Below the pieces are notes generated by a model. It ran no database searches and was not told the DNA's origin. It worked only from the letters and a program-made list of their open reading frames with translations. Shown here piece after piece: positions 44,614 to 52,117 of a stretch of 64,000 nucleotides of DNA (its first letter is position 1; each line of letters starts with the position of its first letter). Position numbers and translations under genes: made by a program. The stretch spans positions 1 to 64,000 of the forward strand of contig NZ_JAPYKH010000014.1 in assembly GCF_029623345.1 (NCBI RefSeq). The letters run 5' to 3'. The DNA comes from Sphingomonas phyllosphaerae. Its GTDB lineage: Bacteria; Pseudomonadota; Alphaproteobacteria; Sphingomonadales; Sphingomonadaceae.

Positions 44614-45405
44614 CTATGACATGTTTTGGTTAACGTATTTCAGCATGTCGTCGGTCGCCGAGATCATCTTCGAGTTGACCTCATAGGCGCGCTGGGTCTC
44701 GATCATGTCGACCAGCTCCTCCACAACGTTGACGTTGCTCGCCTCGAGCGTGCCCTGGCGAACGCGGCCGCGGCCGTCCTCGCCGGCGACGCCGAGGTTG
44801 GCGGCACCGCTGGCGGCGCTCTCGGTGAGGAAATTGTCGCCGGTCGCGGTGAGGCCCGCCGGGTTGGGGAAGCTGGCGACCTGGATCTGGCCGAGGTTCT
44901 GCGCCTGGTCCTGCCCCGGCACGGTGGCGGAGACGGTGCCGTCGAGCCCGATCGTGATCTGCGTCGCGTTGGCGGGCACGGTGATGCCCGGCATCACCTG
45001 ATAGCCCTGGCTGGTGATCAGCAGGCCCTCGGGCGAGCGCGAGAAATTGCCCGCGCGCGTGTAGCCGAGCTGGCCGCCGGGCATCTGCACCTGGAAATAG
45101 CCGTCGCCGTCGAGCGCGAGGTCGAGGCTGTTGCCGGTCTGGTTCATCGAGCCCTGCGTCTCGGTGCGCGACGTGCCCTGCACGCGCACGCCGGTGCCGA
45201 GATTGAGCCCGGTGGCGTATTTGCTCTCCGCGGTCGATTGCGCGCCCGCGGCGGTGACGACCTGGTAGGACAAGGTCTCGAACGAGGCACGGTCGCGCTT
45301 GAAGCCGGTGGTGCTGACGTTGGCGAGATTGTTCGAGATGACGCGCATGCGCGTGTCCTGGGCGTCGAGCCCGGTACGCGCGATGTGCATGGCGGACGTG
45401 GTCAT
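44614..45405 (-). CDS. flgG: Flagellar distal rod protein FlgG
   Basis: A 263-residue distal rod protein. N-terminus SAMHIARTGLDAQDTRMRVI followed by SNNLANVSTTGFKRDRASFE; the conserved QGSMNQTGNSLDLALDGDGY, YTRAGNFSRSPEGLLITSQG, and the C-terminal RQGTLEASNVNVVEELVDMI followed by ETQRAYEVNSKMISATDDML, which is close to enterobacterial FlgG. It lies in the rod-hook operon, 8 bases upstream of flgH. Confidence 0.96.
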   Translation of the reverse strand: MTTSAMHIARTGLDAQDTRMRVISNNLANVSTTGFKRDRASFETLSYQVVTAAGAQSTAESKYATGLNLGTGVRVQGTSRTETQGSMNQTGNSLDLALDGDGYFQVQMPGGQLGYTRAGNFSRSPEGLLITSQGYQVMPGITVPANATQITIGLDGTVSATVPGQDQAQNLGQIQVASFPNPAGLTATGDNFLTESAASGAANLGVAGEDGRGRVRQGTLEASNVNVVEELVDMIETQRAYEVNSKMISATDDMLKYVNQNMS

Positions 45406-45419
45406 GGTCTAATCCTTCC

Positions 45420-46172
45420 TCAGCCCGGCAGGCGCATCACCGATGCGCTCGACTCGTCCATGGATTTGGCCTCCTTGAGCAGGTTGGCCTGGAGCTCGTA
45501 GCTGCGCTGGTTCTCGATCATGTCGACCAGCGCCTCGGTCATGTTGACGTTCGATCCCTCGAGCGCACCCGCGGTGACCTTGCCGTCGAGATTCTCGGGC
45601 AGCGAACCGCCGCCGCGTACGTGGAGCAGGTTGTCGAGCCCCTTCACCGTGTCGGAACCGGCGGAGGAGACCAATTTGAGCCGGTCGATCACCTGCGGCT
45701 GGCCGCTCTTGTCGCCCTGCGGCACGATCGAGACCGATCCGTCCGAGCCGATCGCCACCGTCTCGTACGGCGGCAGCGTGATCGGGCCGCTCGACCCCAT
45801 CACCAGGAAGCCGTCGCCGGTCTGCAGCGTGCCCGATTCGGACACGGTGAAATCGCCGCGGCGGCTGTACGCCTCGCTGCCGTCGGCGCCCTGGACGGTG
45901 AGCCAGGTGTCGCGGTCGCCCAGCGCGACATCGAGCGGGCGACCGGTCTGCTGCATCGCGCCCGGCGCGCGATCGGCGTCGCGCACCTCTTCCGATGTGG
46001 GCGCGCGCGCCGACAGCTGCGACGAGCCGTCGGAGAGGATGATGCGGTCGAACGAGACGCGGTCGGCGCGGAAGCCGGTGGTCGATGCGTTCGCCATATT
46101 GTTGGCGATCGCGGCCTGCGCCTGCATGTGCGCGCGCAGTCCGGTCGCCGCGGTGTAGACCAGCTTGTCCAC
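45420..46172 (-). CDS. flgF: Flagellar proximal rod protein FlgF
   Basis: A 250-residue rod protein. MDKLVYTAATGLRAHMQAQA and NNMANASTTGFRADRVSFDR form the N-terminal rod motif. QQTGRPLDVALGDRDTWLTV and AYSRRGDFTVSESGTLQTGD follow. The C-terminal helix reads GALEGSNVNMTEALVDMIEN then QRSYELQANLLKEAKSMDES. It is distinguished from FlgG by order and by the shorter, FlgF-type centre. Confidence 0.94.
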   Translation of the reverse strand: MDKLVYTAATGLRAHMQAQAAIANNMANASTTGFRADRVSFDRIILSDGSSQLSARAPTSEEVRDADRAPGAMQQTGRPLDVALGDRDTWLTVQGADGSEAYSRRGDFTVSESGTLQTGDGFLVMGSSGPITLPPYETVAIGSDGSVSIVPQGDKSGQPQVIDRLKLVSSAGSDTVKGLDNLLHVRGGGSLPENLDGKVTAGALEGSNVNMTEALVDMIENQRSYELQANLLKEAKSMDESSASVMRLPG

Positions 46173-46204
46173 TTACATCCTCTCCTAGAACCTCAAGGCC
46201 GCGC

Positions 46205-47485
46205 TTACGCGCGGATGTTGAGGATCGACTGCGAGACCTGAGTCGCCGTATCGAGCGCCTTGGCGTTCGCCTGGAAGTTGCGCTGTGCCGCAATAAGGTT
46301 AACAAGCTCTTCGGTGATATCGACGTTGGAGCCCTCGAGCTGGCCCGACTTCAGGCTGCCGAAGCCTTCCGCCGCGGCGAAACCGAGCGTCGCCTTCCCC
46401 GAGATACCGGTCGCCTGCCAATAGTTGCTGCCAGCCTGGCGCAGCCCGGTCGGCGCCGAGAACTTGGCGATCGCCACCTTGCCCAGCGGCACGATGTCCG
46501 AGTTGGAGTAGCTCGCCTTGATGATGCCCGCGTCGTCGACGGTGATGCCGACCAGCTGGCCGACCGCGACGCCGTCCTGCGTGCGCGCGCTCACCGCGGC
46601 CGCCGCCGCGGTCTGGGTCGAGCCGGTGAGGTCAAGCGTGATCGACTGCGCCGCGGCGCCCGATGCCGGGATGAAATCCTCGAACTGGATGCTCTGCGCC
46701 CCGGTCAGCGCACCCTTGGTGTCATACACCTGGGTGATCGGGCCGGCCGACGTTTGGCCCTTGGGCGTCAGCATCTGGTCGCCGACATAGGTGAACACCT
46801 GCCACGTGCCGGTGTTCGGCGGCGTGGCGGCGGGCTGGCCCTCCGCGGTGCGAACGTAATAGCTCGTCATCGTCATCGGGTTGCCGTTGGCGTCGTAGAT
46901 GCGGGTCGCGACCGAGTTGTTGTACGTGGTGGTGTCGGTGCGCTTGAACGCGGCCGGATCCTTCACCGTCGCGGTCGACGGGATCTGCACCTTGGTGGCG
47001 ACGTTGTTGGTCATCTTCGGCGTGCCGCTGGTCGGCTGGATCTGCAGGTTGGTCAGCGACTTGTCGCCGGTCGCCGTGACGTTGCCGTCATTGTCGACCG
47101 GGTAGACCATCAAATAGCTGCCCTGCGCGTCGATCACGTTGCGGCTCTCGTCCACGGTGAAGGCGCCGGTGCGGGTGTAGTTGACCTGGTCCGACAGGCC
47201 GGTCGACTTCACCACGAAGAAGCCCTCGCCCAGGATCTGCATGTCGAGCGCGCTCTTCGTCTGGTTCGACGAGCCGTCGCTGAACTGCTGCACCGTGCCC
47301 TTCACCGACACGCCCGAGCCGACCATCTTGCGCGGGTCGGTCGAGACGTTCGACGAGATCACGTCGGCGAACGCGGTGCGGCTCTTCTTGAAGCCGTTGG
47401 TGGAGACGTTGGCGAGGTTGTGGCTGATGACCGACATGTCGGTCTGCATGGCCTGGAGACCGGAGAGCGAGGTGAAGAAGGACAT
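46205..47485 (-). CDS. flgE: Flagellar hook protein FlgE
   Basis: A 426-residue hook subunit. N-terminus MSFFTSLSGLQAMQTDMSVI followed by SHNLANVSTNGFKKSRTAFA; SSNQTKSALDMQILGEGFFV, YTRTGAFTVDESRNVIDAQG, and the C-terminal GQLEGSNVDITEELVNLIAA followed by QRNFQANAKALDTATQVSQS. Length is normal for FlgE, and the hook repeat-type central region between residues 130 and 340 is variable. Confidence 0.95.
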   Translation of the reverse strand: MSFFTSLSGLQAMQTDMSVISHNLANVSTNGFKKSRTAFADVISSNVSTDPRKMVGSGVSVKGTVQQFSDGSSNQTKSALDMQILGEGFFVVKSTGLSDQVNYTRTGAFTVDESRNVIDAQGSYLMVYPVDNDGNVTATGDKSLTNLQIQPTSGTPKMTNNVATKVQIPSTATVKDPAAFKRTDTTTYNNSVATRIYDANGNPMTMTSYYVRTAEGQPAATPPNTGTWQVFTYVGDQMLTPKGQTSAGPITQVYDTKGALTGAQSIQFEDFIPASGAAAQSITLDLTGSTQTAAAAAVSARTQDGVAVGQLVGITVDDAGIIKASYSNSDIVPLGKVAIAKFSAPTGLRQAGSNYWQATGISGKATLGFAAAEGFGSLKSGQLEGSNVDITEELVNLIAAQRNFQANAKALDTATQVSQSILNIRA

Positions 47486-47527
47486 GGCGAATACTCCTGG
47501 GGAAAGCGGGAAGAGGAGAAGTAGGGT

Positions 47528-48250
47528 TCAGGCGACCTTGCGGACCGCGGCGGGATCGACCGTGCCGAGCCCGGTGACGTTGAGGACGGGCGAGCCGCCG
47601 GCGGGCAGGCTGGCGCTCTCGACCGGGGCCCACACGAGGGAAGCGGCATCGACGATCACCGAACCCTTCGCCGCCTCGACCGTGACGGTGTAAGGGCCGT
47701 TCTCGATCTTGTTGCCGGCGTCGTCCTTGCCATCCCAGCTGTAGCTGGCCTCGCCCGCAGGCTGCGCGCCGAGCTGGATGTTCTTGACCGGGCGGCCGTC
47801 CTTGTCGGCGATCGAGACGTTGACGTCGGTCGCGTCGCCGGTCAGCTCGACCGCGCCCGCAATCCCGCCCGAGGTGCGCTCGTACGCGGTCTTGCCCTCG
47901 GTCAGCACGGTGCGGCCGACGAAGCCCATCGCGTCGGTGGCGGTGGTGGAATTGAGCCGCCCGCTGATGCCCGACAGCGTCTGGTTCATCTCGCTGATGC
48001 CGGCGACCGACGAGAACTGCGCCATCTGTGCGACCATCTGGGTGTTGTCGACCGGGTTGAACGGGTCCTGATAGGCCAGCTGCGCGGTCATCAGAGCGAT
48101 GAAGTCCTTCTGCCCCAGCGTCGACTTGCCGGTGGTGGCGCTGACGCCGCTCGCAGTGGTGGTGTTCGACCGCGCGACGCCCGCAGCGGCGAAGATCGCG
48201 TCCTGCGAGGATTTGTCGATGGCGGAGGTGTTGGCGGTGATGCTGGTCAT
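47528..48250 (-). CDS. flgD: Flagellar hook-capping protein FlgD
   Basis: A 240-residue hook cap scaffold. The conserved N-terminal module LGQKDFIALMTAQLAYQDPF followed by NPVDNTQMVAQMAQFSSVAG is clear (about residues 48-90). The C-terminal Ig/tudor-like part includes AGEASYSWDGKDDAGNKIEN and GPYTVTVEA. It lies between flgE and flgC, two bases after the flgC stop. Confidence 0.95.
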   Translation of the reverse strand: MTSITANTSAIDKSSQDAIFAAAGVARSNTTTASGVSATTGKSTLGQKDFIALMTAQLAYQDPFNPVDNTQMVAQMAQFSSVAGISEMNQTLSGISGRLNSTTATDAMGFVGRTVLTEGKTAYERTSGGIAGAVELTGDATDVNVSIADKDGRPVKNIQLGAQPAGEASYSWDGKDDAGNKIENGPYTVTVEAAKGSVIVDAASLVWAPVESASLPAGGSPVLNVTGLGTVDPAAVRKVA

Positions 48251-48252
48251 GA

Positions 48253-48663
48253 TCAGCGGCCCATCTTGAGGGTGTCGAGGATCAGCGTCTTGGCGGTCTG
48301 CATGACCTCGACGTTGTTCTGGTAGGTGCGCGCGGTCTCCATCATGTCGACCAGCTCACGCGATTCATCGACGGCGGCGTCGAAGACGTAGCCGTCCTTG
48401 TTCGCCATCGGGCTGCCGGGATCGTAGCGCTTGGTCGGCGCCTCACCCGCGGTGACGATCTGCTGCACGTCGGTGGTGGAAAGCCCGCTGGCTTCGTCGA
48501 AGCTGGTGCGGAACACCGGCTTCATCGTCTTGTACGCGGCCTCTTCCGAGCCCGCGACGCCGCCCGCGTTGGCGAGGTTGGACGCGGTGGTGTTCATCCG
48601 CGTCAGCTGCGCCGACATGGCGCGGCCAGCGACCTGGAAGATGGTGAGCGGCGAGCCGGACAT
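48253..48663 (-). CDS. flgC: Flagellar proximal rod protein FlgC
   Basis: A 136-residue rod protein. SPLTIFQVAGRAMSAQLTRM and NTTASNLANAGGVAGSEEAA form the N-terminal motif, GSPMANKDGYVFDAAVDESR is the family's middle signature, and ELVDMMETARTYQNNVEVMQ is the C-terminal helix. It is 4 bases downstream of flgB. Confidence 0.95.
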   Translation of the reverse strand: MSGSPLTIFQVAGRAMSAQLTRMNTTASNLANAGGVAGSEEAAYKTMKPVFRTSFDEASGLSTTDVQQIVTAGEAPTKRYDPGSPMANKDGYVFDAAVDESRELVDMMETARTYQNNVEVMQTAKTLILDTLKMGR

Positions 48664-48667
48664 CGTC

Positions 48668-49009
48668 TTACTCCCCCTTCAGCGCGCGCGTGATCTGGCC
48701 GATGCGCCCGTTGAGGAACGAGAGCGTCGTCTGATACTGCACCGCGTTTTCGGCGAAGGCGGTCTGCTCGGTGGAAAGCTCCACCGTGTTGCCGTCCATC
48801 GAGGGCTGGGTCGGCACGCGATATTTCAGCGCGTCGCCGACACCGTCAGCGCCCTGCCGCTCGACCGCGCCGAGCGCGGTCTTGAAGTCGATGTCGCGGG
48901 CCTTGAAATTGGGCGTGGACGCGTTGGCGATGTTCGACGCGAGCACGCCCATGCGCTGGCTGCGCACCTCCAGGGCTGCTCCGTGAACTCCGAACAAACT
49001 CTCAGCCAC
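48668..49009 (-). CDS. flgB: Flagellar proximal rod protein FlgB
   Basis: A 113-residue rod protein: AESLFGVHGAALEVRSQRMG, VLASNIANASTPNFKARDID and a C-terminal QTAFAENAVQYQTTLSFLNG helix. I place the start at GTG 49009. An ATG at 49024 is in frame, but its own codons contain GGAGG (49018-49022) spaced eight bases before the GTG, exactly where a Shine-Dalgarno should be. First gene of the rod-hook operon. A perfect sigma-54 promoter at 49063-49078 predicts a 43-base leader. Confidence 0.92.
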   Translation of the reverse strand: MAESLFGVHGAALEVRSQRMGVLASNIANASTPNFKARDIDFKTALGAVERQGADGVGDALKYRVPTQPSMDGNTVELSTEQTAFAENAVQYQTTLSFLNGRIGQITRALKGE

Positions 49010-49062
49010 TGGCCGAACCTCCATGCGAGACGGGGATCGCCCGTCGCCTTCGCGGAGAGTGG

Positions 49063-49078
49063 AGCAAGCGGCGTGCCA
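49063..49078 (-). promoter_or_regulatory. Sigma-54 (-24/-12) promoter of the flgBCDEFGHIJKL operon
   Basis: On the minus strand TGGCACGCCGCTTGCT matches the RpoN consensus TGGCACG-N4-TTGCW at every defined base, with GG and GC separated by exactly ten. The predicted +1 is about 49052, giving a 43-base leader with its Shine-Dalgarno before flgB. It implies activation by an NtrC-type flagellar regulator that is not encoded in this window. Confidence 0.9.
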
Positions 49079-49232
49079 AATGCTGTCAGGACGGTGATGG
49101 AGCGCAAGGGAAGCGTGAGGCGGCAAAGGCTTGCCGCTTGCCGGCCGGATTTGCCGGCAAGCGGCGCTGCCGGTGGTTGCCGGATGGCTGCCGAGCGCGG
49201 TTGCCGGGAGCTCGCATGGCCGCGAAGCTATC

Positions 49233-49254
49233 GTGCTCCGGCGAGGGCCGGAGC
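49233..49254. repeat. Palindromic repeat, family A half unit
   Basis: A palindrome with arms GTGCTCCGGC and GCCGGAGC around GAGG, a single hairpin without the second unit seen at 23742. Confidence 0.6.
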
Positions 49255-49308
49255 CTAAATGGGATGGCCGCGGTGAGGCGCACGAAGGCCCACCCCTGCC
49301 CTCTCTTT

Positions 49309-49338
49309 CCGTCATCCTGAGCTCGTCTCAGGATGACG
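49309..49338. repeat. Palindromic repeat, family B single hairpin
   Basis: GTCATCCTGA and TCAGGATGAC form a 10-bp stem around GCTCGTC, a compact single unit of the CTGAAC-type family B variant. Confidence 0.6.
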
Positions 49339-49439
49339 CTAGTGGAGAGGGGGTCTCACCCCCGCTCGCCTCCGCCCCGGCGGCCGTCGGGTCCAACTGG
49401 AGGACGGTGGTGGATCACACCACGGCTATCCCACCTGGA

Positions 49440-49457
49440 CCCCGGCGTTCGCCGGGG
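49440..49457. repeat. Short palindromic repeat, family D
   Basis: CCCCGGCGTTCGCCGGGG, a perfect palindrome flanked by GGA and GGTGGTCC arms. Confidence 0.6.
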
Positions 49458-49518
49458 TGGTCCCAAAGAGCCGGTGCGTCGCAGAGGAAAAACGATCCCA
49501 TCGACGGCCATCCCCAAC

Positions 49519-49534
49519 TGGCCCGCGCCTTGCA
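49519..49534 (+). promoter_or_regulatory. Sigma-54 (-24/-12) promoter of the motA-like gene
   Basis: TGGCCCGCGCCTTGCA has GG and GC exactly ten bases apart and one departure from consensus in the -24 box (TGGCCC for TGGCAC). The -12 C is 49533, so +1 falls at about 49545, one base before the ATG at 49546. The transcript would be essentially leaderless. The geometry is identical to 52091-52106. Confidence 0.75.
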
Positions 49535-49545
49535 CTGACGCAGGC

Positions 49546-50265
49546 ATGACTCCCGGCATGTTCCTCGACCCCGCCGCGCTCGCGATCGTGTTCGGCGGCA
49601 CCGCGCTCGCCGCGGCGCTGCGTACCCCGGCGCGCGACCTCGGCCGCGCGCTGCTCGCGCTGCGCGTGCTGCCCCGCCGCCGCTTCCGCGCCGACACGCG
49701 GCTCGACCAGATCGCCGCGCTCAGCCGCATCGCCGCGCGCCACGGCGTCCATGCGCTCGACCGCAGCATAATCCACGATACCGACGTCGCCGCCGCCGTA
49801 GCACTGATCGTCGACGGCGCGCAGCCGCAGGCGGTGGTCGACTCGCTCGACACCGCACGTCGCGCCCGCATCGAGCGCCACCGCCTCGTCATCGACTGCT
49901 GGAACGGGGCGGCGGAGGCCGCCCCCGCACTTGGCATGGTCGGTACTTTGGTCGGACTGGTGGCGATGTTCACGCGGATGAGCGATCCGAGCGCGATCGG
50001 CGCCGCGATGGCGGTGGCGCTGCTCGCCACCCTATATGGTGCGCTGCTCGCCAACCTCGTCGCCATGCCGATCGCCACCCGGCTGCGCGCCGCCGCCCGC
50101 GCCGAGGCGATCGAGCGCGCCCGCCTCGTCGCAGCGCTGGCTGAACTCGCCGCGCGCGAGGCGCCGCGCGTGCGCGCGGGCGGGCGGTTCCCGTCCGAGC
50201 CGGTCGCCATCGCAGACGACGAGGCCGAGGACGCCGAGCACGCGCCGCGCGAGCGAGCGGCATGA
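49546..50265 (+). CDS. MotA/TolQ/ExbB-type flagellar stator protein
   Basis: A 239-residue inner-membrane proton- or sodium-channel subunit. An N-terminal hydrophobic segment (FLDPAALAIVFGGTALAAAL) is followed by a cytoplasmic stretch (RRFRADTRLDQIAALSRIAA). The MotA/PomA signature APALGMVGTLVGLVAMFTRM then DPSAIGAAMAVALLATLYGA and LLANLVAMPIATRL gives TM3-TM4 with the conserved Pro pair equivalents. Some sequence before residue 5 may not belong, since an ATG at 49558 is possible. It overlaps the MotB-like gene (ATGA). Its place in the flagellar cluster makes a motor stator role likely over TolQ. Confidence 0.82.
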   Translation: MTPGMFLDPAALAIVFGGTALAAALRTPARDLGRALLALRVLPRRRFRADTRLDQIAALSRIAARHGVHALDRSIIHDTDVAAAVALIVDGAQPQAVVDSLDTARRARIERHRLVIDCWNGAAEAAPALGMVGTLVGLVAMFTRMSDPSAIGAAMAVALLATLYGALLANLVAMPIATRLRAAARAEAIERARLVAALAELAAREAPRVRAGGRFPSEPVAIADDEAEDAEHAPRERAA

Positions 50266-50783
50266 GCGACGACGAGCTGCTCGCCGACGACGCGCCCGCG
50301 CGCGCGCTGTGGCTGATGACGCTGGCCGATCTCGCGCTGCTGCTGGTCGGCTTCTTCGTGCTGCTCCAGGCCAACCAGCAGCTCGACCCGCGAGCGCTCG
50401 CGGCCGGACTGGCGGAGGGCTTCGGCGCCGAGGCGCCCGCGGCGATGCCGGTGGCGAGCTACGGGGTGAGCGGCTTCGCGCCCGGCAGTGCGACGCCGCC
50501 CGGCACCCCCGCCGGCCTCGCCGCCTGGGCACGCGCCGAGCTGCGCGATCCGCGCGTGAGCCTGACCGTCACCGGAGCGACCGACGGCACCATCGCGGAT
50601 GTCGACCCGCACTCACGCAGCGCCACCCTCCTCGCCGCCGATCGCGCGCGCGCGGTCGCCGCGGCGCTCGCCGCCGCGGGCGTGCCCGACACGCGGCTCG
50701 GCCTCGCCACCGCGGTGCGCCCCGGCCGCCGCCAGGTACTCGTCACGCTCGCCTTCGCGGGCGAACAAGGAAAGAAGCCATGA
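50262..50783 (+). CDS. MotB-like stator partner, short
   Basis: A 173-residue membrane protein. The single N-terminal membrane segment has the stator ion-binding pattern LWLMTLADLALLLVGFFVLL with the Asp at the position equivalent to E. coli MotB D32. The C-terminal part (about residues 115-165) resembles the OmpA/MotB peptidoglycan-binding fold in LLAADRARAVAAALAAAGVP and RRQVLVTLAF. The protein is well under the 250-300 residues of canonical MotB, and the usual NxRV/RR motif is incomplete. It overlaps both motA-like and flgA genes by four bases. Confidence 0.75.
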   Translation: MSDDELLADDAPARALWLMTLADLALLLVGFFVLLQANQQLDPRALAAGLAEGFGAEAPAAMPVASYGVSGFAPGSATPPGTPAGLAAWARAELRDPRVSLTVTGATDGTIADVDPHSRSATLLAADRARAVAAALAAAGVPDTRLGLATAVRPGRRQVLVTLAFAGEQGKKP

Positions 50784-51295
50784 TCGCCGCCCTCCTCCTC
50801 GCCGCCGCCGCGACCGGCGCCGGCTTCCAGGACACCGCCGCACTCGACCGCGCGGTTGCCGCCTTCACCGCACGCCCGATCGGTAGCGAGGGCGGCGCGC
50901 GCGCGCCGGTCGACGCGCGGCTGCGCCTCGCCGCCTGCCCGATGGTGACGATGTCGTGGCGCACCGAGGTGCATGACGCGGTCGTGATCGCCTGCGCCGG
51001 TCCGGCGTGGCGCCTGTTCGTCCCCGTGATCGCGCCGCCGCGCCCCAGCGGCGTGGTGGCCTCGCGCGCCGCCGCCGCCGCGGTGCCGGTGCGCGCCGAC
51101 CCGGTGATCCGCCGCGGCGACGCGGTGACGATCGAGGCGGGCAGCGACGGCTTTGCGATCACGCGCGAGGGCGTGGCGATCGCCGACGCCGCTCCCGGCG
51201 CGCGCGTGATGATCAAGGTCGACGACGCGCCGCGCCCGGTGCAGGCAGTGGCGGTCGAGGCGGGGCGCGCGACGCTGCCCGGCTGGCCCGAATGA
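50780..51295 (+). CDS. flgA: Flagellar P-ring assembly chaperone FlgA
   Basis: A 171-residue exported protein required to assemble the FlgI P ring. A short signal (MIAALLLAAAATGAGF) is followed by the FlgA pattern: a Cys-Pro strand (LRLAACPMVTMSWRTE), a CAGPAWRLFVPVIAPPR strand, and the C-terminal SAF-like domain VIRRGDAVTIEAGSDGFAIT, REGVAIADAAPGARVMIKVD. It is shorter than the E. coli protein (219) but complete in its core. ATGA overlap with the preceding gene. Confidence 0.88.
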   Translation: MIAALLLAAAATGAGFQDTAALDRAVAAFTARPIGSEGGARAPVDARLRLAACPMVTMSWRTEVHDAVVIACAGPAWRLFVPVIAPPRPSGVVASRAAAAAVPVRADPVIRRGDAVTIEAGSDGFAITREGVAIADAAPGARVMIKVDDAPRPVQAVAVEAGRATLPGWPE

Positions 51296-51373
51296 GCGGC
51301 GATAAAAAAGTCCTAAAGTTGCGCCACGGCCTGTCGTTTTTCCCGATGTCCACGGGGACCGACAGGTGCAGAG

Positions 51374-51670
51374 ATGGTGGAAGCGGTAGGAACATCGACG
51401 ATCAAGGCGAACGACCTGCGGGTCGCCAGCGTGTCGCGCGTCAGCGCGCTGACGCCGGCCGCCCCGCTGGCCGCGAACAACGCGACGACCGCGACCGCGG
51501 CGCCGCAGACGCTCGCCAAGTCGCTCGCGGCCGAGCCGCCGGTCGACGGGGATCGGGTGCAGCAGATCAAGACCGCGATCGCCAACGGCACCTTCCCGCT
51601 CTCGCCCGCGACCATCGCGGACCAGTTCATCGCACTTCGTTTCGACTGGATGGCCAATGAACAGGCGTGA
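51374..51670 (+). CDS. flgM: Anti-sigma-28 factor FlgM
   Basis: A 98-residue, largely disordered protein whose C-terminal part is the FlgM domain: VDGDRVQQIKTAIANGTFPL then SPATIADQFIALRFDWM (about residues 55-95). FlgM holds FliA inactive until the hook is complete and FlgM is exported. Its target sigma gene fliA is 3.4 kb downstream in the same cluster. The 78-base gap after flgA contains CCTAAAGTT but no matching -10 element of a sigma-28 promoter. The last 14 bases overlap flgN. Confidence 0.9.
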   Translation: MVEAVGTSTIKANDLRVASVSRVSALTPAAPLAANNATTATAAPQTLAKSLAAEPPVDGDRVQQIKTAIANGTFPLSPATIADQFIALRFDWMANEQA

Positions 51671-51968
51671 CGCACTGGTGCGCGTGATCGACATGCTCCA
51701 CGCCGAGATCGCGGCGCTCAAGGCGAACGACATGACCGGGCTGGAGCGCGCCACCGGCAACAAGCTGCGCGCAATCGAGACGCTCAAGGCGCTCGGCGAC
51801 GGCCCGGCGGATGCGGAGCTGCGCGGGCTGGTCGAGGAGGCCGACCGGCTCAACGACACGTGCCGGATCTACGTCAACCTGATGGCGGCAAATGTCCGCC
51901 GCCGCCTGCAACTTCTTTCCGGCCAGAACGGCGGCGCCTATGGCCGCGCGGGCCTCGCCTACGCCTGA
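51657..51968 (+). CDS. FlgN-like export chaperone
   Basis: A 103-residue, mostly helical protein: MLHAEIAALKANDMTGLERA, TGNKLRAIETLKALGD and RLNDTCRIYVNLMAANVRRR form an antiparallel helical hairpin like FlgN, the chaperone for FlgK and FlgL. Sequence is divergent, so the call leans on its position directly after flgM (flgM-flgN is a common pair) and on size. The start overlaps flgM by 14 bases. Confidence 0.75.
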   Translation: MNRRDALVRVIDMLHAEIAALKANDMTGLERATGNKLRAIETLKALGDGPADAELRGLVEEADRLNDTCRIYVNLMAANVRRRLQLLSGQNGGAYGRAGLAYA

Positions 51969-52044
51969 AGGGCGCGCCTTCATCTCACACGCTGTTCCCC
52001 GGTACAGGCCGGGGCCCAGTTGGGGGACGTCTAGCAGGTACTCC

Positions 52045-52064
52045 CCCTCCCCTTCAGGGGAGGG
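52045..52064. repeat. Family C single hairpin
   Basis: CCCTCCCCTTCAGGGGAGGG, a perfect 8-bp stem with a short TTCA loop. It lies between flgN and the next sigma-54 promoter. Upstream, CCCCGGTACAGGCCGGGG near 52000 is a family D relative. Confidence 0.6.
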
Positions 52065-52090
52065 ACCAAAGCACAACTCGCGCCCCCATC

Positions 52091-52106
52091 TGGCACGCCT
52101 CTTGCT
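52091..52106 (+). promoter_or_regulatory. Sigma-54 (-24/-12) promoter of the lytic transglycosylase-flhA-fliA unit
   Basis: TGGCACGCCTCTTGCT is a full match to the RpoN consensus, GG-N10-GC. The -12 C is 52105, so +1 is about 52117, one base before the ATG at 52118. No Shine-Dalgarno fits between, so a leaderless mRNA is predicted. It would drive flhA and fliA as well, coupling the late sigma factor to RpoN control. Confidence 0.9.
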
Positions 52107-52117
52107 GCACGCAAGAC

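Larger units (their letters stand above)
49079..49518. other. Divergent flagellar intergenic region with several repeats
   Basis: Non-coding stretch between the flgB and motA sigma-54 promoters. It contains a family A half unit (49233-49254), a family B hairpin (49309-49338) and a family D palindrome (49440-49457). No gene is visible. Enhancer sites for an RpoN activator would be expected here, but I cannot define one. Confidence 0.5.

Noticed and set aside
51300-51373. Sigma-28 promoter before flgM (CCTAAAGTT).
   Set aside because: The -35-like TAAAG is present but no GCCGATAA-like -10 lies at the required spacing.
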